From: Hydrogenophaga pseudoflava NBRC 102511
GTDB taxonomy: Bacteria > Pseudomonadota > Gammaproteobacteria > Burkholderiales > Burkholderiaceae_C
Length of the DNA stretch: 64,000 bases
Direction of reading: 5' to 3'
Assembly: GCF_001592285.1 (NCBI RefSeq)
Contig: NZ_BCWQ01000008.1
Location: 62,001-126,000 of the forward strand
Shown: one piece after another, positions 24,657 to 31,526 of the stretch
How the letters are laid out: the number at the start of each line of letters is the position of its first letter
How positions within the stretch are numbered: the stretch's first letter is position 1
The notes under the pieces: model-generated
The model's database searches: none
What the model was told of the DNA's origin: nothing
The model's input: the letters and a program-made list of their open reading frames with translations, nothing else
Position numbers and translations under genes: made by a program

Positions 24657-26504
24657 ATGTCTTGGGCTGGAAAAATCCTCCGCGTCAACCTGACCGCGGG
24701 CACCGTCACCTCCGAACCGCTGAACATGGAGTGGGCCAAGGCCTACCTGGGTTCGCGCGGCCTCGCCACCAAATACCTCACCAGCGAAATCGACCCCAAG
24801 GTCGACCCGCTGTCGCCGGAGAACAAGATCATCTGGGCCACCGGCCCGCTGACCGGCACCATGGCCTCCACCGGCGGCCGCTACACCGTGGTCACCAAGG
24901 GCCCGCTGACCGGCGCCATCGCCTGCTCCAACTCGGGCGGCTACTGGGGTGCCGAACTCAAGATGGCCGGCTGGGACATGGTCATCTTCGAAGGCAAGTC
25001 GGCCAAGCCGGTCTACCTCTACATCAACGACGACGTGGCCGAGCTGCGCGACGCGGGCCACCTCTGGGGCCAGAGCGTCTGGAAGACCGAAGAGATGCTC
25101 AAGACCAGCCTGCAGGACCCGCTGCTGCGCGTCTCCAGCATCGGCAAGTCCGGTGAAGTGGGCGTGCTGTACGCGGCCGTGGTGAACGACCTGCACCGTG
25201 CGGCCGGCCGCTCGGGCGTGGGCACCGTCATGGGCAGCAAGAACCTCAAGGCGATTGCCGTGCGCGGCACCAAGGGCGTGGGCAATGTGCGCGACCCCAA
25301 GGCCTTCATGGCCGCCGCCAAGGCCGCCAAGAAGGTGCTGGCCGACAACGCCGTCACCGGCCAGGGCCTGCCCACCTATGGCACCCAGGTGCTGATGAAC
25401 GTGATCAACGAAATCGGCGGTCTGCCCACGCGCAACCACCGCGACGTGCAGTTCGAGGGCGCCAAGGACATCTCGGCCGAAGCCATGGCCACGCCGCGCG
25501 CGACCGACGGCAAGAAGCACCTGGTGACCAACCAGGCCTGCTTTGGCTGCACCATCGCCTGCGGCCGCATCTCCAAGATCGACGAGAGCCACTTCTCGGT
25601 GGCCAACAAGCCCGAGTACTGGGGTGCGTCTGGTGGTCTGGAATACGAAGCCGCCTGGGCCCTGGGCGCCGCCAACGGCGTGAACGACCTCGAAGCGCTG
25701 CAGTTCGCCAACCTGATCTGCAACGAAGAGGGCATGGACCCGATCAGCTTCGGCGCCACCATCGGCGCCGTGATGGAGCTGTACGAAATGGGCGTGCTCA
25801 CCAAGGAGCAGATCGGCATCGAAGCGCCGTTCGGCTCGGCCAAGGCGCTGTGCGAACTGGCTGTGATGACCGCCAAGGGCGAAGGCTTTGGCAAGGAGAT
25901 CGGCCTGGGCTCCAAGCGCCTGACCGCCAAGTACGGCCACCCCGACCTGTCCATGAGCGTCAAGGGCCAGGAATTCCCGGCCTACGACGGTCGTGTGATC
26001 CAGGGCATCGGCCTGGCCTATGCCACGTCCAACCGAGGCGCCTGCCACCTGCGCGGCTACACCATCGCGTCCGAAGTGCTGGGCATCCCGGTCAAGACCG
26101 AGCCGTCCGAGAGCGCGGGCAAGCCCGAGCTGGTCAAGGCCTTCCAGGACGCGACCGCGGCCTTCGACTCCGCCGGCATCTGCATCTTCACCAGCTTCGC
26201 CTGGACCCTGGCCGACGTGGCACCCCAGGTGCAGGCCGCCTGCGGAGAGGAGTTCACGATGGAACACCTCAACCACATCGGCGAGCGCATCTGGAACATG
26301 GAGCGCGAGTTCAACAACGCGGCCGGCTTCACCAAGGCCGACGACAACCTGCCCAAGCGCCTGATGACCGAAGCCGCCAAGACCGGCCCGGGCAAGGGCA
26401 CGGTCAGCAAGCTCGGCGAGATGCTGCCCAAGTACTACGAAGTGCGCGGCTGGGACACCGAGGGCCGCCCGACCGCCGACACCAAGGCGCGCCTGGGTCT
26501 CTGA
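24657..26504 (+). CDS. aorB: tungsten-containing aldehyde oxidoreductase, catalytic subunit
   Basis: This encodes 615 residues, the usual AOR length. The N-terminus (MSWAGKILRVNLTAGTVTSE), YLGSRGLATKYL, and GRYTVVTKGPLTGAIACSNSGG are classic AOR domain 1 features. The [4Fe-4S] ligands are ACFGCTIACG (about residue 294) plus a distal Cys in AGICIFTSF (about 508). YATSNRGACHLRGYT holds pterin-site residues. The enzyme oxidises aldehydes to acids and can work in reverse. AAGGAG precedes the ATG. An intrinsic terminator follows the gene. Confidence 0.95.
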   Translation: MSWAGKILRVNLTAGTVTSEPLNMEWAKAYLGSRGLATKYLTSEIDPKVDPLSPENKIIWATGPLTGTMASTGGRYTVVTKGPLTGAIACSNSGGYWGAELKMAGWDMVIFEGKSAKPVYLYINDDVAELRDAGHLWGQSVWKTEEMLKTSLQDPLLRVSSIGKSGEVGVLYAAVVNDLHRAAGRSGVGTVMGSKNLKAIAVRGTKGVGNVRDPKAFMAAAKAAKKVLADNAVTGQGLPTYGTQVLMNVINEIGGLPTRNHRDVQFEGAKDISAEAMATPRATDGKKHLVTNQACFGCTIACGRISKIDESHFSVANKPEYWGASGGLEYEAAWALGAANGVNDLEALQFANLICNEEGMDPISFGATIGAVMELYEMGVLTKEQIGIEAPFGSAKALCELAVMTAKGEGFGKEIGLGSKRLTAKYGHPDLSMSVKGQEFPAYDGRVIQGIGLAYATSNRGACHLRGYTIASEVLGIPVKTEPSESAGKPELVKAFQDATAAFDSAGICIFTSFAWTLADVAPQVQAACGEEFTMEHLNHIGERIWNMEREFNNAAGFTKADDNLPKRLMTEAAKTGPGKGTVSKLGEMLPKYYEVRGWDTEGRPTADTKARLGL

Positions 26505-26525
26505 TTGCGCCATCGGGGACAACGA

Positions 26526-26556
26526 AGAAGCGGTCCCCGTGACCGCTTCTTTTTTT
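26526..26556 (+). terminator. intrinsic terminator inside the aor operon
   Basis: AGAAGCGGTC and GACCGCTTCT form a 10-bp perfect stem with a 5-base loop, followed by seven T. It lies between aorB and the FAD subunit gene, which starts 20 bases later. Readthrough would set a lower level of the downstream genes, or a separate start is used. Confidence 0.88.
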
Positions 26557-26575
26557 GGAGTTTGGAGAACAGAAC

Positions 26576-27931
26576 ATGACCCACCACGTCATCCTCGGCG
26601 CCGGCCCGGCCGGCGTCATCGCGGCCGAAACCATCCGCAAGCACGCACCCAAGGACCAGATCACCGTCATCGGCGACGAGAACGAAGCGCCGTATTCGCG
26701 CATGGCCATTCCCTACCTGCTGATCGGCAAGGTCGGCGAGGAGGGCACACACCTGCGCCACACGGCGGGCCACTTCGAGAAGCTGGGCATCACCGTGCGG
26801 CGCGGGGTGCGCGCCAAGGTGCTGGATTCGGCCAAGCGGACCATCGAACTGAGCGACGGCAACACCATCGCGTTCGACAAGCTGCTGATCGCCACCGGTT
26901 CCTCGCCTGCGACCCCGCCGATCCCCGGCATCAACGGCCCCGGCGTGCACAGCTGCTGGACGCTGGCCGACGCACGCGCCATCGCCAACCTCGCCCAGCC
27001 CGGTGCCAAGGTGCTGCAGATGGGCGCCGGCTTCATCGGCTGCATCATCATGGAAGCGCTGCAGCAACGCGGCGTGGAACTCTCCGTCGTGGAGATGGGC
27101 GACCGCATGGTGCCGCGCATGATGGGGCCGACGGCCGGCGGCATGATCAAGGACTGGTGCGAGACCAAGGGTGTGAAGGTCTATACCGGCGCCCGGGTCG
27201 AGGCCATCGAACGCGGCACCGGCGCTGAAAAGGGCCTGCTGGGCAAGATCGCCGAAGTGGTCGGCATCGGCCAGAGCGCCATGCCCAGTGGCCGGATGAC
27301 GGTGCGCCTGTCCACTGGTCAGCAGCTTGACGCGGACCTGGTCATCAGCGCCACCGGCGTCAAGCCCAACATCGGTTTCCTGGAAAATTCCGGCGTGCGC
27401 TGCCTAGTCGGCGTGCTGACCGACGAGCACCTGCAGACCAACGTGCCGGGCATCTACGCTGCGGGCGACTGCGCCGAGGCCTTCGACAAGGTCAGCGGCA
27501 AGACCATCGTCAGTGCCATCCAGCCCAACGCCGCCGAACAGGCGCGTGTGGCGGCGCTGAACATGGTCGGCCAGCAGGCCGAGTTGATGGGCGTGACGCA
27601 GATCAACGTGCTCGACACCCTGGGCCTGATCTCCAGCAGCTTCGGCAACTGGGAAGGTCTGCCGGGCGGCCAGCACGTGGAGCTGACCGACAAGGCCAAC
27701 CACCGGCACCTGAGCCTGCAGTTCAAGGGCGACCAGATGGTGGGCTGCAACAGCGTGGGCTGGACCGAGCACGTGGGCGTGATGCGTGGCCTGGTCGAGG
27801 GGCAGGTGAAGCTGGGCGAGTGGAAAGACCGGCTGATCGCCGACCCCACGAAGCTGATGGACGCTTACCTGTCCGCCGCGCAGGGCCAAGGCCACTGGAG
27901 TGGTGCAGCCGATGACCGGCGCAGGGCATGA
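26576..27931 (+). CDS. aorC: AorC-type FAD/NAD(P) oxidoreductase
   Basis: This encodes 451 residues. Two dinucleotide-binding motifs are seen: ILGAGPAGVIAAETI at the start and QMGAGFIGCIIMEAL near residue 150. DKLLIATGSSPATPP and GIYAAGDCAEAFDK are typical of the pyridine nucleotide-disulfide oxidoreductase family. In AOR operons of this type it is the subunit that exchanges electrons with NAD. A TTTGGAGAACAGA stretch precedes the ATG. Confidence 0.9.
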   Translation: MTHHVILGAGPAGVIAAETIRKHAPKDQITVIGDENEAPYSRMAIPYLLIGKVGEEGTHLRHTAGHFEKLGITVRRGVRAKVLDSAKRTIELSDGNTIAFDKLLIATGSSPATPPIPGINGPGVHSCWTLADARAIANLAQPGAKVLQMGAGFIGCIIMEALQQRGVELSVVEMGDRMVPRMMGPTAGGMIKDWCETKGVKVYTGARVEAIERGTGAEKGLLGKIAEVVGIGQSAMPSGRMTVRLSTGQQLDADLVISATGVKPNIGFLENSGVRCLVGVLTDEHLQTNVPGIYAAGDCAEAFDKVSGKTIVSAIQPNAAEQARVAALNMVGQQAELMGVTQINVLDTLGLISSSFGNWEGLPGGQHVELTDKANHRHLSLQFKGDQMVGCNSVGWTEHVGVMRGLVEGQVKLGEWKDRLIADPTKLMDAYLSAAQGQGHWSGAADDRRRA

Positions 27932-27938
27932 TCCGGGC

Positions 27939-28193
27939 ATGAAGATCACCTTCAAGCTCTTTGCCACGCTCACCGACCACCTGCCGCCCGAGGCCCGGCG
28001 CAGCAACCAGATCGAACTGGATGTGGCGCCCGATGCGCCGATCAGCCAGATCATCGAACCCTTCGGCCTGCCGCCGAAGCTGGTGCACCTGGTGCTGGTC
28101 AACGGCAAGTACGTCGCTCCCGAGCAGCGCCTGAGCGCGACGCTGAGCGAGGGCGACGTGCTTGCCATCTGGCCGCCGATCGCCGGCGGCTGA
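27939..28193 (+). CDS. aorD: MoaD/ThiS-like sulfur-carrier protein
   Basis: This encodes 84 residues with a ubiquitin-like MoaD pattern: MKITFKLFATLTDHLP, HLVLVNGKYV, LSEGDVLAIWPPIAGG. The C-terminal GG is the thiocarboxylation site. It is found with AOR operons and is thought to supply sulfur for the tungstopterin. It starts 7 bases after aorC; an in-frame ATG at 27912 would overlap aorC but adds a non-conserved tail. Confidence 0.85.
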   Translation: MKITFKLFATLTDHLPPEARRSNQIELDVAPDAPISQIIEPFGLPPKLVHLVLVNGKYVAPEQRLSATLSEGDVLAIWPPIAGG

Positions 28194-28215
28194 GCGCCGC
28201 TGCGGACCAGTCCCC

Positions 28216-28515
28216 ATGCAATCGGATTACCCCGAACGGTTCGAGCGCGACGTCGGCTGCAGCGAGGCCGAGTGGCTGGGCTGGATGCCGCGGGCGCTCG
28301 GGGCCCATGCCTGGCGGCGCGAGGGGTCGCGCATCACTGTGGACATTCCCCCGGGTGCGCTGGACATCGCCTGGGAGCCCCTGCCCGAGCGCCGCATCGC
28401 GCTGCTGCGCATGCAGCGCTTGAAGGTGGTGTTCGCCTTCCGCGGGCTGGATGCGGACCAGCGGCGGACGTTCATGAAGCCCTTTGACCTGAGCCTTCAG
28501 CGCGGCGGCGGTTGA
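28216..28515 (+). CDS. small unknown protein at the end of the aor operon
   Basis: This encodes 99 residues, soluble, with a WLGWMPRALG motif, PPGALDIAWEPLPERRIALLRMQRLKV and FRGLDADQRRTFMKPFDLSLQRGGG. The pattern looks like a compact alpha/beta protein. It occupies the place of aorE in comparable operons, but I do not recognise the family. It is probably cotranscribed with aorD (22-base gap). Confidence 0.7.
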   Translation: MQSDYPERFERDVGCSEAEWLGWMPRALGAHAWRREGSRITVDIPPGALDIAWEPLPERRIALLRMQRLKVVFAFRGLDADQRRTFMKPFDLSLQRGGG

Positions 28516-28733
28516 ACTTTCGTGTCATCGTCAACGGGGCCCTGAACGCGGAGTCCTGCTTCGAGAGTCGCGCCAGCCGCCTGCTGGACAAGTCGCTGAG
28601 GGCGGAAGAGAAAACCGGCCTGCTCACAGCCCATGTGCCGGCCGAAAAACGCAAGGCCTACGAAAGCCTGGTTCGCCATCGACCGCAGCAACGTCCGCTA
28701 CTGAGTCCCGCGCGGAGGGGGCGGTCCTGCTAG
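28512..28733 (+). CDS. doubtful small open frame, possible remnant
   Basis: A 73-codon frame begins with a TTG overlapping the previous stop. It contains a helical stretch (RASRLLDKSLRAEEKTG, PAEKRKAYESLVR). A different frame near its end reads AWFAIDRSNVRY before a stop, which also looks protein-like; a decayed or frameshifted short gene is possible. There is no recognised family and no clear ribosome binding site. Confidence 0.25.
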   Translation: MNFRVIVNGALNAESCFESRASRLLDKSLRAEEKTGLLTAHVPAEKRKAYESLVRHRPQQRPLLSPARRGRSC

Positions 28734-28744
28734 GCTGCAGGGCC

Positions 28745-29701
28745 ATGAACCTGCTCACCTCCATGCGCTACCTGGTGGCGCTGCACGACCACCGCCACTT
28801 CGACCGCGCGGCCAAGGCCTGCCACATCACCCAGCCGGCGCTGTCGAATGCGCTGCGCGCCCTGGAGCGGGAGCTGGGCACGCCCATCGTGCGCCGCGGC
28901 CGCACCTACTCGGGCCTGACGCCCGAAGGCGAACAGGTGCTGGCGTCCGCGCGCCGCATGCTGCGCGAACACGAGGCCCTGCAGCAATCCCTGGCCAGCC
29001 AGCAGGACCAGCCCGTGGGCAGCCTTCGGCTGGGGGTGGTGCCGTCGGCCGTGCCGGTGGGCACGCGGTTTTGCGCGCTGCTGCAGTCGCGCCATCCGGG
29101 CATCGCGCCGGTGCTGCTCTCCCTGCCCTCGGGTGAGATCGAATCGGGCCTGAAGGCCCTGACGCTCGACCTGGGCCTGGGCTTTCTGGAGCGCGTCAGC
29201 GCCCGCAGCAGTGGCTTCCAGGTGTTTCCGCAGTACCAGGAGCGCCTCTACCTCGTGACCCAAACGCCCCGTGCGGTGCGCGCCAAGTCACCGCCGCCCA
29301 GCCGCATCGGCGAGCCGCTGGCCTGGGCCGACACGGTTGGATTTGATCTTTGCCTGCTGACGCCCGACATGCACAACCGCAGCATCGTCGATGCCGCGTT
29401 CGCCCGCGCGGGTGTAGCGGTGAAGCCGGTGATGGAGACCAACTCCGTGCTCTCGCTGGCGCTTGCAGTGCGCACCGGCCCGCTGGCGAGCGTGATGCCT
29501 GGCGCCCTGGTCTCCAGCCTGCGCGAACAGCCGGGTCTGCTGTTCCGGCCTCTGGTGAAACCCGAGGTGCAGACCCCGGTCGGCTTCCTCGTGCGCCGCG
29601 AGGTGGCGCCCACGCGCACGCAGGAGGCTGCGCTGGCGCTGGCCCGCGATGCGGACTGGCGCGCCGAGCTGGCCGCCACCAGCGGTTCATTCAAGATTTG
29701 A
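28745..29701 (+). CDS. LysR-family transcriptional regulator
   Basis: This encodes 318 residues. The N-terminal helix-turn-helix is HFDRAAKACHITQPALSNALRALERELGTPIV, shown here in parts (AAKACHITQPALSNALRALE). A LysR substrate-binding domain follows. It lies 58 bases upstream of the formate dehydrogenase genes on the same strand. LysR genes are usual neighbours of soluble formate dehydrogenases, so it probably controls them. Its effector is unknown. Confidence 0.9.
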   Translation: MNLLTSMRYLVALHDHRHFDRAAKACHITQPALSNALRALERELGTPIVRRGRTYSGLTPEGEQVLASARRMLREHEALQQSLASQQDQPVGSLRLGVVPSAVPVGTRFCALLQSRHPGIAPVLLSLPSGEIESGLKALTLDLGLGFLERVSARSSGFQVFPQYQERLYLVTQTPRAVRAKSPPPSRIGEPLAWADTVGFDLCLLTPDMHNRSIVDAAFARAGVAVKPVMETNSVLSLALAVRTGPLASVMPGALVSSLREQPGLLFRPLVKPEVQTPVGFLVRREVAPTRTQEAALALARDADWRAELAATSGSFKI

Positions 29702-29759
29702 ATGAACCCATGTCCCAAACCAATTTGACGGCGCGCTGCGCAACCGACACAGTGCGGCG

Positions 29760-31526
29760 ATGAGTTCGTCCGCCATTCGCACCATCCCGATCGTCCCTTC
29801 GAGCGGCCCCGCCGCTGAGGTCCGTCCGCACGACGCACGTCCGCAGAAGCGGGCCCGCGACCGGCTCAAGGGTCGCCAGGCCACGCCCGAGGCCCTGCAG
29901 GCGCTGCGCGCCCTGATCGGCGAGCGGCCCGAAGAGGGCCACCGCCGCGACCTGCTGATCGAACACCTGCACAGCATCAACGACGCGCACCACGGCCTGC
30001 CCGAGGCCCTGCTGGTGGCGCTGGCGCAGGAGATGAACCTGCCGGTGGCCGAGGTCTACGAGGTGGCGAGCTTCTACCACCACTTCGAGGTCCTGCGCGA
30101 CGGGCAGATCGGGCCGGCGGTCACGGTGCGGGTCTGCGACTCGCTCAGCTGCAGCCTGGCCGGCGGCGGTGAGCTGCTGCAGCGCCTGCGCGTCCGGCTG
30201 GGCGAGGGCGTGCGTGTGCAGGCGGCGCCCTGCCTGGGGCGCTGCGCCCAGGCGCCCGTGGCCCAGGTGGCGCAGGCGGCGGTGCCGCACGCCAACGAGT
30301 CCAGGGTCGAGGCGCTCGCGCAGCGGGCGCTGGCGGGTGAAATCCTGCCGCGCGAACGCGTGCCCGAGTTTGTCGATCTGGCGGCCTACCGCGCCGGCGG
30401 CGGCTACCGGCTGGCGACGGCGGTCGCGCAGGGCGCGCACGACCCCGAGGTCCTGATCCAGACGCTGGAGCACGCCGGCCTGCGCGGCCTGGGCGGGGCC
30501 GGTTTCCCGGCCGGCCGCAAGTGGCGCATCGTGCGCGGCTTCGCGGCGCCGCGCCTGATGGCGGTGAACATCGACGAGGGCGAACCCGGCACCTTCAAGG
30601 ACCGCCACTACCTCGAACGCGATCCGCACCGTTTCCTGGAAGGCGTGCTGATTGCTGCGGCGGTGGTCGGCATCGACAAGGTCTACATCTACCTGCGCGA
30701 CGAGTACCACGACTGCCGCGCGCTGCTGCAGGAACAGCTCGCCGCGCTGCAGGCCGACCCGCCGTACCCGCTGCCCACCATCGAGCTGCGGCGCGGCGCG
30801 GGCGCCTACATCTGCGGCGAGGAGTCCGCGATGATCGAGAGCATCGAAGGCAAGCGCGGCGAACCGCGCCTGCGCCCGCCCTACATCGCCGAGGTCGGCC
30901 TGTTCGGCCGGCCCACGCTGGAGCACAACTTCGAGACGCTGTACTGGGTGCGCGAGATCGTCGAGCGCGGTGCCGACTGGTTCGCCTCGCACGGCCGCCA
31001 CGGCCGCAAGGGCCTGCGCAGCTTCAGCGTCAGCGGCCGGGTGCGCGAGCCCGGCGTCAAGCTGGCGCCCGCGGGCATCACGCTGCGCGAACTGATCGAC
31101 GAATTCTGCGGCGGCATGGCCGAGGGCCACACGCTCCACGCCTACCTGCCCGGCGGCGCCAGCGGCGGCATCCTGCCGGCCAGCATGGCCGACATCCCGT
31201 TGGATTTCGACACCCTGCAGCCGCACGGCTGCTTCATCGGCTCGGCGGCGGTGATGGTGCTCGGCCAGCACGACAGCGTGCGGGAGGCCGCGCTCAACGT
31301 GATGCGCTTCTTCAAGGACGAGAGCTGCGGCCAGTGCACGCCCTGCCGCGTCGGCACCGACAAGGCCGCGCGCCTGATGGCGTCCGACACCTGGGACCAG
31401 GACACGCTGCGCGACCTCGCCGACGTGATGGGCGACGCCTCGATCTGTGGCCTGGGCCAGGCCGCTCCCAACCCGATCCGCTCGGTGTTGAAGCACTTTG
31501 CGCACGAGGTCGGAGGTGCAGCATGA
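29760..31526 (+). CDS. fdh1B: NAD-linked formate dehydrogenase beta subunit, NuoE-NuoF fusion
   Basis: This encodes 588 residues. The first 200 are NuoE-like with [2Fe-2S] ligands in RVCDSLSCSLAG and APCLGRCAQAP. The rest is NuoF-like, with the NADH/FMN motifs GLRGLGGAGFPAGRKWR and NIDEGEPGTFKDRHYLE, GAGAYICGEESAMIES, and the [4Fe-4S] motif ESCGQCTPCR with a distal Cys in DASICGLG. Fused subunits of this kind occur in Methylorubrum Fdh1, a tungsten enzyme; the Fds-type enzymes keep FdsG and FdsB apart. Its stop overlaps the alpha-subunit ATG. Confidence 0.93.
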   Translation: MSSSAIRTIPIVPSSGPAAEVRPHDARPQKRARDRLKGRQATPEALQALRALIGERPEEGHRRDLLIEHLHSINDAHHGLPEALLVALAQEMNLPVAEVYEVASFYHHFEVLRDGQIGPAVTVRVCDSLSCSLAGGGELLQRLRVRLGEGVRVQAAPCLGRCAQAPVAQVAQAAVPHANESRVEALAQRALAGEILPRERVPEFVDLAAYRAGGGYRLATAVAQGAHDPEVLIQTLEHAGLRGLGGAGFPAGRKWRIVRGFAAPRLMAVNIDEGEPGTFKDRHYLERDPHRFLEGVLIAAAVVGIDKVYIYLRDEYHDCRALLQEQLAALQADPPYPLPTIELRRGAGAYICGEESAMIESIEGKRGEPRLRPPYIAEVGLFGRPTLEHNFETLYWVREIVERGADWFASHGRHGRKGLRSFSVSGRVREPGVKLAPAGITLRELIDEFCGGMAEGHTLHAYLPGGASGGILPASMADIPLDFDTLQPHGCFIGSAAVMVLGQHDSVREAALNVMRFFKDESCGQCTPCRVGTDKAARLMASDTWDQDTLRDLADVMGDASICGLGQAAPNPIRSVLKHFAHEVGGAA

